DNA from: an uncultured Clostridia bacterium | Lineage (GTDB): Bacteria > Bacillota > Clostridia > UBA1381 | Assembly (NCBI GenBank): GCA_947624165.1 | Contig: CANQJC010000004.1 | Coordinates: 29,704-93,703, forward strand | Length of the DNA stretch: 64,000 nucleotides | Direction of reading: 5' to 3' | In this document: one piece after another, positions 8,917 to 18,330 of the stretch | How positions within the stretch are numbered: position 1 is the first letter of the stretch | Layout: every line of letters starts with the position of its first letter | Position numbers and translations under genes: made by a program | Notes under the pieces: generated by a model | Database searches by the model: none | What the model saw: only the letters and a program-made list of their open reading frames with translations | Told to the model about the DNA's origin: nothing

Positions 8917-9714
8917 TTACAGCTTCGCACCGCATTTCATGCAGAATTTTTTATCGGGCGGGTTTTTGTTGCCGCATACTCCGCATACGTTTTCGTTCCC
9001 GTTATCGGCGGCTTTTATGAGCTTGGGAGCCGTCTTCTTAACGGGCTTCTTGCCGTATTCGTAAAATCCCGCGCTTACAAGCCCGAAGAACATCGGAGCG
9101 AATAAGCCGTAAACGAGCGATACGATTATATTGATGATCAAGAATACTATTCCCGCGTAAGGGATCAACGAAAGCAGCGACAGTATTCCCGACAAAACCG
9201 CAAACGCGGCGGCGGGGAGGACGATCGCGATAAACATATATCCCTTCAGTCCCTTTGTGTCCGTCATGGATTTCTTGAGCGCGTCGGTTGCGCCGACGTT
9301 CTTTTCCTCGTTTAATATATACGGTGTGAACGAATACGAAAGCGATTTTACTATCGCTATAAATGGTCCCGCGATGGGGATAATGAACCATAAAAACGTC
9401 CACAGAGTGCGCCAGCACATACCGCCCGCCGTGCGCTTAAACGTCTTGAGGTCCGCGAAGGGCGAAAAGAGCGTTTTCGTGTCCGCTTCGCCGCCGTTAT
9501 ACACCTTGAAGAACACGGACGCGATACCGGCACTGAGCGCGGCGACGATCGGTATCGTTACTATCGGCACGTTTATGCCCAAAATCGCTGTCAAAAACGC
9601 GAGCAGTCCGCTTAAAAGCGAAATGCCCCACAGCCTGAACGGCAGTTTTCCCATAATCGTAAATGTTCTTGAGTAAATTCCTTTGATCATAATTTCTGAA
9701 TATGCTCCTTTCAT
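8917..9714 (-). CDS. Polytopic membrane protein with C-terminal zinc ribbon
   Basis: This 265-residue protein has about six membrane segments (roughly 25-70, 105-130, 160-215) and resembles the DUF975/DUF4013 type of small integral membrane proteins. The function is unknown. After a Lys-rich linker the last ~26 residues form a zinc ribbon with two CxxC-type knuckles (VCGVCGN and FCMKCGAKL), which should face the cytoplasm. It converges on the zinc operon and shares its terminator, but nothing proves a functional link. The start is uncertain: ATG 9714 lacks a ribosome site, while an in-frame ATG 24 bases later has AAAGGAG at a long 14-base spacing. Confidence 0.72.
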   Translation of the reverse strand: MKGAYSEIMIKGIYSRTFTIMGKLPFRLWGISLLSGLLAFLTAILGINVPIVTIPIVAALSAGIASVFFKVYNGGEADTKTLFSPFADLKTFKRTAGGMCWRTLWTFLWFIIPIAGPFIAIVKSLSYSFTPYILNEEKNVGATDALKKSMTDTKGLKGYMFIAIVLPAAAFAVLSGILSLLSLIPYAGIVFLIINIIVSLVYGLFAPMFFGLVSAGFYEYGKKPVKKTAPKLIKAADNGNENVCGVCGNKNPPDKKFCMKCGAKL

Positions 9715-9734
9715 TGGATAGCCGTACGACGGAT

Positions 9735-10427
9735 TTATTTTCCCTGTCCGTAATACGCGTTTTCTCCATGCTTTCTGTAATAGTGCTTGTCCTGAAGCTC
9801 CTGCGGCGCGCTGTTTACGTCGGGGTTGATCATTTCGGTGCGGACCGCCATTTTCGCGACCTCCTCCAAAACGACCGCGTTATGGACAGCTTCGTGACCG
9901 TCCTTTCCCCATGTAAACGGACCGTGATTTTTGCACAGTACCGCAGGTACGGCTTCGTAATCCTTATCTTTAAAGAAATCAACGATCAGCACGCCTGTGT
10001 TACGCTCGTAGCCGTCGTCTATTTCCTCTTTTGTCAGATTTCTTACGCACGGTATCTCACCGTACATATAATCGGCGTGGGTCGTGCCGTAGCAGGGGAT
10101 CGCGCGTCCCGCCTGCGCCCAGCTTGTCGCCCACGGAGAATGTGTATGAACGATACCGCCGATTTTCGAGAACGCCTTGTACAGCTCGATATGCGTCGCC
10201 GTGTCGGAGGACGGGTTGTATTTTCCTTCGATTTTATTTCCGTTCAAATCGACGATGACCATATCGTCGGGCGTGAGCTTGTCATAATCCACGCCTGACG
10301 GCTTTATCGCGAAATACCCGCTTTCTCTGTCTATTTCGCTGACGTTGCCCCAAGTAAAGGTGACAAGCCCGTGTTTCGGGAGAAGCATATTTGCTTCGTA
10401 AACTCTTTTTTTCAATTCTTCCAGCAT
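9735..10427 (-). CDS. araD: L-ribulose-5-phosphate 4-epimerase
   Basis: This interconverts L-ribulose 5-phosphate and D-xylulose 5-phosphate, feeding L-arabinose into the pentose phosphate pathway. The 230 residues match the AraD length. Zinc ligands of the class II aldolase/epimerase family are visible: His94 and His96 in [13 protein letters not shown] and His168 in KNHGPF; Asp75 in SSDTATH corresponds to the catalytic acid. It follows the kinase by 13 bases with AAAGGAG before the ATG, so the two genes form an operon. No isomerase (araA) is in the window. Confidence 0.94.
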   Translation of the reverse strand: MLEELKKRVYEANMLLPKHGLVTFTWGNVSEIDRESGYFAIKPSGVDYDKLTPDDMVIVDLNGNKIEGKYNPSSDTATHIELYKAFSKIGGIVHTHSPWATSWAQAGRAIPCYGTTHADYMYGEIPCVRNLTKEEIDDGYERNTGVLIVDFFKDKDYEAVPAVLCKNHGPFTWGKDGHEAVHNAVVLEEVAKMAVRTEMINPDVNSAPQELQDKHYYRKHGENAYYGQGK

Positions 10428-10440
10428 AACGTTTTCTCCT

Positions 10441-12036
10441 TTATATTTTCATAGTCTCCACAGCCGCTCTCTCAACGGGGAGCGCGTCCACATACCTCGC
10501 GGTATACGCTTTGAAGCCCTCAACGTCCTTGCCGTCCGGCTCGAGCGTATAAACGCTTGCGTCTTTAAAGACCTTGTTGTTAAGAAAATCGGTGAGAGTC
10601 TCGCCGTTTTCTTTGTTCTTCATATACGACGCGAGCAAAGCTATGCCCCATGCGCCGCCTTCTCCGGCGGTTTCCATGAGCGATACGCTCGTGTTTATCG
10701 CCGCCGCCATAAATTTTTGCCCCACGTCCTTAGTCTTAAAGAGACCGCCGTGACCGAACATTTTGTCTATTTTAACATTCTCGTCAGCAAGAATATCCAT
10801 ACCTATTTTAAGCGTCGCGAGCGATGAATACAGGTGCGCGCGCATCATGTTCGCGAGATTGAATTCGGCGTCGGGAGTACGCGCGAACAGGGGTCGTCCC
10901 TCGGTCATACGCGTGATGTTTTCGCCCGAGAAATAATTGTAGGAAATAAGACCGCCGCAGTCCGCTTTACCTTCGAGTGCCTTGAAATAAAGCGTGTCAT
11001 AAAGCTTGGGCGTGCTTATCTCAACGCCAAGCTCCGCTGCGAACTCACGGAATATATTGACCCACGCGTTTAAATCCGACGTGCAGTTGTTAACATGAAC
11101 CATAGCCACGTCGTCTCCGGCGGGAGTGGTTACTATGTCAATTTCGGGATACGCTTTTTCGAGCGGCTTTTCAAGCACGACCATTGCGAACACCGACGTA
11201 CCGGCGGACACGTTTCCCGTGCGCTTTGTTATACTGTTTGTCGCGGTCATGCCCGTACCCGCGTCGCCTTCGGGCGGACACAGGGGTACGCCCGGTTTGA
11301 GCGTTCCCGACGGGTCGAGGAAACGCGCGCCGTCCTCGGTGAGCGTACCGGCGTTTTCGCCGGCTGTAAGTATCCTCGGCATGATGTTCTGAGCCTTTAT
11401 ACCGTGCGCTTTGACCGCGGGGATATTATTGAACTTTTCGAGCATTTCCGCGTTATAGCTTTTTGACGCGCTGTCTATCGGGAACATTCCCGACGCTTCG
11501 CCTACGCCCAGTACGAACTCTCCCGTGAGCAGCCAGTGTATGTAGCCCGCGAGCGTCGTAAGATATTTTACCGACGGTATATGCTCTTCCTTGTTTAAAA
11601 CGGCTTGATACAAATGCGCTATGCTCCATCTTTCGGGAATATTAAAGCCGAAAAGCTTCGTCAGCTCCGCCGCCGCGTCGGCGGTTATGCTGTTGCGCCA
11701 TGTCCTGAACGGAACGAGCAGATTTTTGTCCTTGTCAAACGCCATATAGCCGTGCATCATCGCGCTTATGCCTATCGCGCCGAAGGTTTCGAGCTTCGCG
11801 CCGTACCGCTTCGCAACGTCGTCGGACAAAGAACGATAGCAGCTTTGCAGCCCTGTGCGTATATCTTCGAGCGAATACGTCCATATACCGTTTTCCAGAC
11901 GGTTTTCCCACTCGTGGCTGCCCGACGCTATGGGAGAGTTGTCCTCATCCACAAGCACAGCCTTTATACGCGTGGAACCGAATTCGATACCGAGCGACGT
12001 TTTGCCGTTCGCAACGGCTTTTGTTATATCTTTCAT
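10441..12036 (-). CDS. araB: FGGY-family carbohydrate kinase, probable ribulokinase
   Basis: This phosphorylates a ketopentose, most likely L-ribulose given araD directly downstream. The 531-residue protein has the two actin-like ATPase domains of the FGGY family: phosphate-1 loop [10 protein letters not shown] (about 16-25) and the second-domain segment [12 protein letters not shown] (about 281-292). It belongs to the ~530-residue clostridial FGGY type rather than the E. coli AraB type, so xylulose or another ketose remains possible. The promoter and an AraR-like operator lie upstream; GGAG precedes the ATG. Confidence 0.82.
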   Translation of the reverse strand: MKDITKAVANGKTSLGIEFGSTRIKAVLVDEDNSPIASGSHEWENRLENGIWTYSLEDIRTGLQSCYRSLSDDVAKRYGAKLETFGAIGISAMMHGYMAFDKDKNLLVPFRTWRNSITADAAAELTKLFGFNIPERWSIAHLYQAVLNKEEHIPSVKYLTTLAGYIHWLLTGEFVLGVGEASGMFPIDSASKSYNAEMLEKFNNIPAVKAHGIKAQNIMPRILTAGENAGTLTEDGARFLDPSGTLKPGVPLCPPEGDAGTGMTATNSITKRTGNVSAGTSVFAMVVLEKPLEKAYPEIDIVTTPAGDDVAMVHVNNCTSDLNAWVNIFREFAAELGVEISTPKLYDTLYFKALEGKADCGGLISYNYFSGENITRMTEGRPLFARTPDAEFNLANMMRAHLYSSLATLKIGMDILADENVKIDKMFGHGGLFKTKDVGQKFMAAAINTSVSLMETAGEGGAWGIALLASYMKNKENGETLTDFLNNKVFKDASVYTLEPDGKDVEGFKAYTARYVDALPVERAAVETMKI

Positions 12037-12071
12037 AGCTTTCTCCTTTTTTATATTAAATCATCATGAAT

Positions 12072-12108
12072 ATTATATAACATATTTTGGGTAATTTGCA
12101 ATACAAAT
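12072..12108 (-). promoter_or_regulatory. araBD promoter with AraR-like operator
   Basis: On the minus strand, TTGCAA (12096-12101), 18-base spacer, TATAAT (12072-12077). The inverted repeat ATTTG-5-CAAAT at 12094-12108 covers the -35 box and resembles the Bacillus AraR site ATTTGTACGTACAAAT, so repression relieved by arabinose is plausible. No araR gene is in the window. Confidence 0.6.
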
Positions 12109-12149
12109 CTATGAAAAAGTTCAAGAAAATGCTCGTAAAAACATAGAGG

Positions 12150-12178
12150 TTGCAATTCAAGGCAAAATGTGATAAAAT
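12150..12178 (+). promoter_or_regulatory. Promoter of the DUF815 ATPase operon
   Basis: TTGCAA (12150-12155), 17-base spacer, TAAAAT (12173-12178), 32 bases before the chosen ATG. This shows that the longer reading frame starting with TTG at 12150 is not the true start. Confidence 0.7.
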
Positions 12179-12209
12179 ATTAAGGAAGATACCGATATTG
12201 GAGGATACA

Positions 12210-13376
12210 ATGGATTTACTTATATTTAATAACATAGAGCGGGATACGTGTATAAAAGCCGTCGCGGAAAAGGATAACATAACCGTGCTCAGAGAAATAA
12301 TCGATTTCTCCGAGACGTGCGGCGTCACGAACAACGCCGTGAGGGAGTATACCGCGTCGCTTCTTGCCGACGACGACAATATACTTTCCCGCCTTGCCTG
12401 CGCGGGAAAGCGCATAGGCGACGATTTGTACCGTCTCGCTCTTATGGACGCGGAACAGATTTATAAGAAGCTGTTCGCCATTCAGATAAAATACTCGCCG
12501 TCCGGCAACGATACCGGCTTTTCCGAAGCCTATACCGAATCCATAAAAGCCATAACGAACGCGTCAAGCGCGAAGGAAATGCTCGATTCGCTGATACGTC
12601 ATTACGGCACGCTCGGCTGCGGCACGCTCGCCAAGTATATAGCCTTTAAATACGACGGCGCGCTCACGGGAGTGAGTATGCTGGATTCTATCACGTTTGA
12701 CGATCTTGTGGGCATAGAATATCAGAAACGCACGATAATTGATAATACCCGTGAATTTCTGGAGGGCAAAGCGGCGAACAACGTTTTGCTTTTCGGCGAC
12801 AGAGGTACGGGAAAATCATCTTCCGTAAAGGCTCTTATCAACATGTTCGGGAACGACGGACTACGCATGATAGAAATGCCGAAAAGCTGCATAAAGGATA
12901 TCCCCGCGCTTTCGAAAGCTCTTTCGTCAAGCCCGAACAAATACATAATTTTTCTCGACGACCTGACGTTCGAAAAGCACGAAACGGAATACCGCGCGTT
13001 GAAGGTCGCCATGGAAGGGCAGCTTCAGGCGAACGCCGAGAATGTTCTTATCTACGCAACGTCAAACAGACGGCATCTCATCCGCGAGAATTGGTCGGAC
13101 CGCGAAGGAGGAGAAGTGCATGTGAACGACCAAATACAGGAGACGATGTCGCTGTCGGAGCGTTTCGGAATAAGTCTCGTGTTCTCGGCTCCGACGCAAA
13201 AGGAATATCTGAACATCGTCGCCGAACTTCTCAAAAAACGCGGAGTGGAGATAAACGGCGATATAGAAAAGCAGGCGGTCGTATGGGAAATGAATTACGG
13301 AGGAAAAAGCGCGAGATGCGCCAAGCAATTTGTAAATTCATATATGGCTAAGCAAAACGGAAAGGAAGATTTGTGA
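12210..13376 (+). CDS. DUF815 family AAA+ ATPase
   Basis: This 388-residue cytoplasmic protein has a helical N-terminal half and a C-terminal AAA+ core of the DUF815 (PF05673) type. Walker A GDRGTGKS is at 196-203, Walker B IIFLDDL near 247-253, and there is a typical sensor segment YATSNRRHL. Its biochemical role is not established; the family is widespread in clostridia and proteobacteria. I chose ATG 12210 because GGAGG sits before it and a promoter overlaps the longer frame. The stop overlaps the start of the next gene, a secreted protein, so the two are translationally coupled. That pairs a cytoplasmic ATPase with exported proteins. Confidence 0.83.
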   Translation: MDLLIFNNIERDTCIKAVAEKDNITVLREIIDFSETCGVTNNAVREYTASLLADDDNILSRLACAGKRIGDDLYRLALMDAEQIYKKLFAIQIKYSPSGNDTGFSEAYTESIKAITNASSAKEMLDSLIRHYGTLGCGTLAKYIAFKYDGALTGVSMLDSITFDDLVGIEYQKRTIIDNTREFLEGKAANNVLLFGDRGTGKSSSVKALINMFGNDGLRMIEMPKSCIKDIPALSKALSSSPNKYIIFLDDLTFEKHETEYRALKVAMEGQLQANAENVLIYATSNRRHLIRENWSDREGGEVHVNDQIQETMSLSERFGISLVFSAPTQKEYLNIVAELLKKRGVEINGDIEKQAVVWEMNYGGKSARCAKQFVNSYMAKQNGKEDL

Positions 13377-14509
13377 TGAAAAAAAAGCTGATATCATTTT
13401 TGTTGGCTGTATCGGCACTTGGAAGCACGGCGTTCGCCGAGACGCTTACGGCCGATTACGGCGCGTCCGGCGCGTCGTTTAAATCGGAGGGCGACGACAG
13501 AGCCGTGATCATGTGTTATGACGACGAAGGAAAGCTGTGTTACAGCAATATGTATAAATCCGAAAACGGCGAATTTACCGCCGCCGTCCCCGACGAATAC
13601 ATGAACGCCAAGAAGAAAATATATTTCGCCGCCACCGGCAGACTTATGGACTTTGAAATCAAGCAGGAGGAAACGCCCTCCCCGACGGCGTCTCCCGAAC
13701 CTACTCCGGCACCGTCTCCCGAAGCTTCCGCGAAGCCCTCGGAGACCGCTGAACCTCAAAAGACTTTACCGTCCGTGTACGAGAAGGAATCCGACAGGAT
13801 CTACGCTCCCGCGATGGTCAAGGAGGTTTCGGTAAGCACGGGCGCGAACGGCGACGACGTTTACGCGCTGACGCTCTTCTATGCGGGAGAGGAAATATCC
13901 GTGGGTGTGGAAACCGATCTGACGATCGCTACCGCGCCCGAAGCGTATTCGTACATGAAGGGAGAGACGGTCAACGCGCTCCGCGAAGGAGATGTGATTT
14001 GTCTCACGGCGAATATATCGGGCGACAGAATACGCACCGTCGATTTTATATTCAGACCGACAGACGAGGATATCGTCACGGGCGGTACGGATTACGGCGT
14101 GAATTTTGAAAAGCTTGTGACGGACGGCGGCATGGTTGCCGGCAAGTGGGCGTATATGAATTACGGCTCCCATACCCCGACCGACAGATACGCGTACGCT
14201 TTCGGCATTATCGGCAGATCGGATTCTAATTCGTTTATGCTGATAAATAAAAACGGTCTTGAGGACGACGGGATCGAATTTGACCTTGCGCGCGACACGA
14301 TAGTGTATTCGTGCGACGTCGGCGCGAAGGATTACGAGCTTGAGATAACCGACAGAGCTGCGGTAAGGACGACGCTTCCGCGCAGCGCGTTCAACAACGA
14401 CGAAGCGAAAGCGGAGCTTACCGACGATTACAGCTATAATTACGCGCTTGTAAGGATCGTAGACGGTACTGCCGCCGACGTAATACTTTATAATAATTAT
14501 AACGAATGA
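13376..14509 (+). CDS. Secreted protein of unknown function with Pro/Ser/Thr linker
   Basis: I do not recognise a family. The ~377-residue product has a clear signal peptide (about 1-21, ending AFA). A small N-terminal region (about 22-95) follows, then a Pro/Ser/Thr/Glu linker built on PSPTASPEPTP-like units (about 98-135), then a ~240-residue C-terminal region predicted as mostly beta strand. No LPxTG, lipobox or membrane anchor is visible, so it is probably released or held by interactions. ATG 13376 has AGGAAG at good spacing and overlaps the ATPase stop codon; a GTG one codon upstream is also possible. Confidence 0.65.
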   Translation: MKKKLISFLLAVSALGSTAFAETLTADYGASGASFKSEGDDRAVIMCYDDEGKLCYSNMYKSENGEFTAAVPDEYMNAKKKIYFAATGRLMDFEIKQEETPSPTASPEPTPAPSPEASAKPSETAEPQKTLPSVYEKESDRIYAPAMVKEVSVSTGANGDDVYALTLFYAGEEISVGVETDLTIATAPEAYSYMKGETVNALREGDVICLTANISGDRIRTVDFIFRPTDEDIVTGGTDYGVNFEKLVTDGGMVAGKWAYMNYGSHTPTDRYAYAFGIIGRSDSNSFMLINKNGLEDDGIEFDLARDTIVYSCDVGAKDYELEITDRAAVRTTLPRSAFNNDEAKAELTDDYSYNYALVRIVDGTAADVILYNNYNE

Positions 14510-14548
14510 ATTTAACATCGGCGAATGATTAACTCAACAAATCCGATA

Positions 14549-14567
14549 CAGCCGCTTTCGGCGGCTG
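14549..14567 (+). other. Stem-loop between the secreted protein and the 3D-domain gene
   Basis: Seven-base stem CAGCCGC/GCGGCTG with loop TTTCG, not followed by T. It may be an mRNA processing or stability element inside the operon rather than a terminator. Confidence 0.45.
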
Positions 14568-14594
14568 CGTAAGAAAGTAGGAGGAAATTACGAT

Positions 14595-15629
14595 ATGAAT
14601 ATCTTAAGAAGGACTGCCGCGGCGGCATTGTTCGCCGTCCTGACGGCAGCGTGTCTTAGGGGAGTATACGCTGCGGATATATCCGTAAAGATGGAATCGG
14701 TAGCGTCCGAGGGCTCACAGTACGTAAGCTTCGGGGACGTGAAACCGATTATTATTGAGGACCGAACACTTGTTTCCGCAAGGGATATGGCGGAAGCGGC
14801 GGGTATGCAGGTCGCTTGGGATCAGCCCACTCAGACCGCTCTCCTTACGCTCACTCCCAACGCTTATTCCGACAAACCGATAGAGCGTTACGCCGCGGAG
14901 GTAATAAGCCGTATAAACGGATTCGGACTTGATTTGACGCCGGTAAGCATCACCGCCGCGTTAAGACTTTACGACGACAACGCCGTTATAAGGTATAATT
15001 TTATTGATACAGACGGAGACGTTGTCGCGATAGGAAAAAAATACCCGCTCGATTCGCAGGCGGCTCTTGTGAACGACGGTACGCTCGTGATACCGATACG
15101 TCACTCGATGGAGATGTTCGGCTTGACGGTAGACTGGAATCAGGACGAACGCTGTGCGTATGTTTCGATACCCGACGACCCGAAGCCGTTCGAGGACATA
15201 GCCATAATAGCGAATCCGGGCGAGGGCGAATATTCATACGCTCTCGAAGCCCCCGAAAATGCGGGGATCATATACATACCGACCGAAGAAACGCCCGATC
15301 AATCGTATGCTGTGGATAGCAGCGGTATGAATATAGGCGAATACATAGGCAATTTTAAAATAACGCATTACTGTCCTTGCGCGATCTGCAACGGCGGTCA
15401 CGGCGGCAATACCGCGTGGGCGGGCAAGCTTATCCCCGGACAGACTATCGCCGTAAATCCGAACACGATACCTAAGCTCAGCTGGGTATATGTCGATGGG
15501 TACGGTTTTCGCCGCGCAGAAGATACGGGCGGCGGAATAGAGGAGTACCATATCGATATGGCGGTGCCTACGCACGCCATGGCTATGGAGCTCGGAGTGG
15601 TATACAGAGACGTATATTTCGCATATTAA
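14595..15629 (+). CDS. Secreted cell-wall protein: copper amine oxidase N-like domain plus 3D domain
   Basis: This is an exported protein likely acting on or binding peptidoglycan. The 344 residues begin with a signal peptide (about 1-26). A copper amine oxidase N-terminal-like fold (about 40-200; EDRTLVSARDMAEAAGMQVAWD and a second half ending VDWNQDERCAYVSI) is known as a wall-binding module. The C-terminus (about 250-344) is a 3D domain, with the three conserved Asp in TIAVNP...VYVDGYG...RRAEDTGGG...YHIDM. 3D domains share the double-psi barrel of MltA and occur in YocH/YabE-type wall hydrolases and stationary-phase factors. GGAGG precedes ATG. A bidirectional terminator follows directly. 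Confidence 0.85.
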   Translation: MNILRRTAAAALFAVLTAACLRGVYAADISVKMESVASEGSQYVSFGDVKPIIIEDRTLVSARDMAEAAGMQVAWDQPTQTALLTLTPNAYSDKPIERYAAEVISRINGFGLDLTPVSITAALRLYDDNAVIRYNFIDTDGDVVAIGKKYPLDSQAALVNDGTLVIPIRHSMEMFGLTVDWNQDERCAYVSIPDDPKPFEDIAIIANPGEGEYSYALEAPENAGIIYIPTEETPDQSYAVDSSGMNIGEYIGNFKITHYCPCAICNGGHGGNTAWAGKLIPGQTIAVNPNTIPKLSWVYVDGYGFRRAEDTGGGIEEYHIDMAVPTHAMAMELGVVYRDVYFAY

Positions 15630-15631
15630 AA

Positions 15632-15659
15632 TAAAAAAACGGCGCGAGCCGTTTTTTTA
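15632..15659. terminator. Bidirectional terminator
   Basis: Stem AAAAAACGGC/GCCGTTTTTT with loop GCGA between two convergent genes. Confidence 0.88.
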
Positions 15660-15673
15660 TTTGCGTTTTTCGA

Positions 15674-16984
15674 TTATCTTTCCGTTTTCCAGAAACGTAC
15701 CGTGTAAGGCGGGATCTCGCTTCCGCCGCCGAAATCATGTTCTTCGCCCGTTATCAGATCCGTCGCTCTGCCGCAGCCGGCGTCGAAATGCGCCGTGACA
15801 GGTTCGCTGTCCGCGTTGATCGCCACAAGCACGCGTTCTCCGTTATATTTTCTTTCAAAAATACAATGCTTATTTTGAAGCACTACGGAACGGAAATCGC
15901 CGTATGAGAGTGCGCGGCACTGTTTGCGCGCGGCTGCGAGCTTGGATATAAAATCCGTAAGCTCGTTTTCTGTCGGCTCGTCAAAGCAGGCGCGCAGAGC
16001 AGGATCGCCTTCGCTTTTGTCAGCCTTCGCGCCCCATTCGCTTCCGTAGTATACGCATGGAATACCCGGCATACCGAAAATCATACCGTAGGCGAGAGGA
16101 ATATGCTTTTCGTTCGTCAGAATACTCGCTATTCTTGTCACGTCATGGTTGTCGACAAAGCTCAGAAGATGCTTTCCCTTGTAAAGCGTCCAGCCCTCGG
16201 GACCGAACTGACGCAGGAGCGAATGGACTATTTCAAACATATTCATACTGTTAAAGCTTGAATAAACGCCCTTGTAACATTCATAATTTGTACAGCTGTG
16301 ACACATCTCATCGTTTACGAATTGATTGTAATCGCCGTGGAGCAGCTCGCCTATGAGGACGAAATCGCTTTTGAGACTGTTCGTAAACGAGCGCAGACGT
16401 TTCAGAAAATCCTTGTCGAGACAGTACGCCACATCGAGACGCAGACCGTCTATTTCAAATTCGTCGATCCAGTATTTTACCGCGTCAAATATATGACCTA
16501 TCACTTCCTCGTTCCTGAGATTAAGCTTCACGAGGTCATAATTACCCTCCCAGCCTTCGTACCAAAGACCGTCGTTGTATTGTGAGTTGCCGCTGAAGTT
16601 AATAAAAAACCAATCGCGGTAGCGTGAGCTTTCGCGGTTCAAAAGAACGTCCCGAAAAGCCCAGAATCCTCTTCCGACATGGTTAAACACACCGTCCAGC
16701 ACGACTTTTATGCCGTTTTTGTGAAGCGTGTCGACGACCGATTTGAAATCCTCGTTCGTACCGAGACGGCAGTCTATTTTCTTGTAGTCGCGCGTGTTGT
16801 AGCCGTGAGTGTCGCTCTCAAACACGGGAGAGAAATAAATCGCGTCCGCACCCAGATCCTTTATATGTCCTATCCATTCGTTGACTTTTTTGATCCTGCT
16901 TTTCAAAACGCCGTCGTTCTCGTACGGCGCGCCGCAGAAGCCCAAAGGATAGATTTGATAAAACACACTTTCATATGCCCACAT
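15674..16984 (-). CDS. Cytoplasmic alpha-amylase family (GH13) glycoside hydrolase
   Basis: This hydrolyses alpha-glucosidic bonds in imported maltodextrins or stored glycogen. The 436-residue protein lacks a signal peptide, so it acts inside the cell. The TIM barrel holds all GH13 regions: region I DGVFNH, region II GLRLDVA with nucleophile Asp184, region III IGELLHG with acid/base Glu213, region IV FVDNHD with Asp278. The short C-terminal beta domain (about 350-436) and absence of an N-terminal domain place it with small intracellular maltodextrin glucosidase or neopullulanase-like enzymes; exact specificity cannot be read from sequence. Good GGAGG site. No sugar transporter adjoins. Confidence 0.88.
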   Translation of the reverse strand: MWAYESVFYQIYPLGFCGAPYENDGVLKSRIKKVNEWIGHIKDLGADAIYFSPVFESDTHGYNTRDYKKIDCRLGTNEDFKSVVDTLHKNGIKVVLDGVFNHVGRGFWAFRDVLLNRESSRYRDWFFINFSGNSQYNDGLWYEGWEGNYDLVKLNLRNEEVIGHIFDAVKYWIDEFEIDGLRLDVAYCLDKDFLKRLRSFTNSLKSDFVLIGELLHGDYNQFVNDEMCHSCTNYECYKGVYSSFNSMNMFEIVHSLLRQFGPEGWTLYKGKHLLSFVDNHDVTRIASILTNEKHIPLAYGMIFGMPGIPCVYYGSEWGAKADKSEGDPALRACFDEPTENELTDFISKLAAARKQCRALSYGDFRSVVLQNKHCIFERKYNGERVLVAINADSEPVTAHFDAGCGRATDLITGEEHDFGGGSEIPPYTVRFWKTER

Positions 16985-17015
16985 ATTTTTTCCTCCTTAC
17001 CGATTATACTTAAAC

Positions 17016-17045
17016 AGTATATCATTATTTTACGCAAAAAGTCAA
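17016..17045 (-). promoter_or_regulatory. Promoter of the GH13 gene
   Basis: Minus strand: TTGACT (17040-17045), 18-base spacer, TATACT (17016-17021). Confidence 0.6.
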
Positions 17046-17083
17046 TATTTATCTTATTTGCGCCGTTCTTTTTGAAGAATATG

Positions 17084-17112
17084 TTTACAAACCGTTCCAG
17101 ATATGTTAGAAT
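17084..17112 (+). promoter_or_regulatory. Promoter of the structured leader and acyltransferase
   Basis: TTTACA (17084-17089), 17-base spacer, TAGAAT (17107-17112). Confidence 0.65.
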
Positions 17113-17115
17113 ATA

Positions 17116-17215
17116 AGCGGACGCGATACGGCTCGGCTTTGAAGGATCGCGGAACGCGCTCTTGCTTTTCGCTTTATGGGGAAAGCCGCCGCGCCGAACG
17201 ACGCAGCCGTCCGCT
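17116..17215 (+). ncRNA. Structured 5' leader RNA, unidentified
   Basis: The ~100 bases after the promoter can fold into nested helices: an outer 8-bp stem AGCGGACG (17116-17123)/CGTCCGCT (17208-17215), an inner CGGCTTT (17134-17140)/AAAGCCG (17182-17188), and a small CGCG-GAA-CGCG hairpin (17148-17158). The leader ends ~40 bases before the acyltransferase start codon. I cannot match it to a known riboswitch; it could be a cis-regulator, an independent small RNA, or chance pairing in GC-rich sequence. Confidence 0.4.
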
Positions 17216-17253
17216 CATTCAATGCGGAAATTAAAGAAAAGGACTGAAATACT

Positions 17254-18330
17254 ATGGCACAAGCAGCGGTATCGGCCGCAATAGCGGTATTTTCTCTGTT
17301 CATGCTGCTGTGGAGAATAAAGATATCACCCAACGGACAATTTTACGACGACTATTTCTCGATAGATCAAACCCGCAGCATCAAGGGAATGTGCGCGGTA
17401 TTCATTTTGTTCAGCCACGTCTGCACATATCTCGGCGACGTTTTCAAGTCGCTTTACATATTCAAATACGTGGGCGCGATCATGGTCGCGGGGTTTTTCT
17501 TTGTATCGGGCTACGGGCTTCAATACGGCGTTATGAACAAAAAGGATTATCTCAGCGGATTCTTTAAAAAGAGGATCCTTTCGCTTGCGGTGCCGTATTA
17601 TATCATAAATATTTTTTATATTGTAACAAACAATATGGATATGAGATCGGCTCTTATCTCGCTCACGGGATATAATTTGTGGTTCGTGATGGCGATAGCT
17701 ATATTTTATATAGGATTCTATATATGCGCGAAGCTTTTCGTGCCGAAAAGACTTTGCGCCGCGATGACCGTGTTCGTATTGGCGTATATGGCTGTAATGA
17801 ATCGGCTCGGCTTCGGATTCTGGTGGTACAATTCCTGTCTCGCGTTCCCCGCGGGAATGTGGCTGTGCCGCTATAAAGACCGCTTCCGCGATTTCTTCTC
17901 GCGTCATTACGCGGTCAAAATGTTCCTCATGCTGCTTGTGTTTGCCGCGAGCTACGCGTACTACTGTATTCACGCAAACGACAGGACGCTCGCGCTCTTT
18001 CTGATGTCCGTGCTGAGTACGACGCTGTTCGCCGTTATCCTCGCGCTGCTGTCGATGAAAGTACGGATAAAGAATCCGATACTGCATTTCTGCGGAGGGA
18101 TGTCGCTCGAGCTTTACCTGACGCACGCGCTATGGATATCGTGGCTGCGTATGGGCTTCTGGTATAATCTCGCGCCGAAGCTTTTGGATAAGGACGCCGT
18201 GTACTTTGCCGCCATTATCGCGGGAACGGTGATAATGTCGTTCCTCGTACATACGGCGTCGGGATATATACTTAAATTATTAAGATATAAACCGCGCGAT
18301 AAAAGTATTGAAAAAAGCGTGCGGATGTGA
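17254..18330 (+). CDS. Acyltransferase family 3 membrane protein
   Basis: This is a polytopic enzyme that transfers acyl (often acetyl) groups to sugars of surface polymers. The 358 residues contain about ten hydrophobic helices. The family motif is visible near the N-terminus: the segment SIKGMCAVFILFSHV with the conserved His at about 51 (normally R...H), and then FFFVSGYGL. The substrate is unknown. The first ~30 residues form an extra membrane helix before the catalytic core. The start uses ATG after AAAAGGA. The promoter of the next gene lies inside its last codons. Confidence 0.85.
   Translation: MAQAAVSAAIAVFSLFMLLWRIKISPNGQFYDDYFSIDQTRSIKGMCAVFILFSHVCTYLGDVFKSLYIFKYVGAIMVAGFFFVSGYGLQYGVMNKKDYLSGFFKKRILSLAVPYYIINIFYIVTNNMDMRSALISLTGYNLWFVMAIAIFYIGFYICAKLFVPKRLCAAMTVFVLAYMAVMNRLGFGFWWYNSCLAFPAGMWLCRYKDRFRDFFSRHYAVKMFLMLLVFAASYAYYCIHANDRTLALFLMSVLSTTLFAVILALLSMKVRIKNPILHFCGGMSLELYLTHALWISWLRMGFWYNLAPKLLDKDAVYFAAIIAGTVIMSFLVHTASGYILKLLRYKPRDKSIEKSVRM

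Noticed and set aside
13394..14518. Long antisense frames opposite the secreted-protein gene and many other GC-rich genes
   Set aside because: They are shadows caused by codon bias; they lack ribosome sites and any domain signal.
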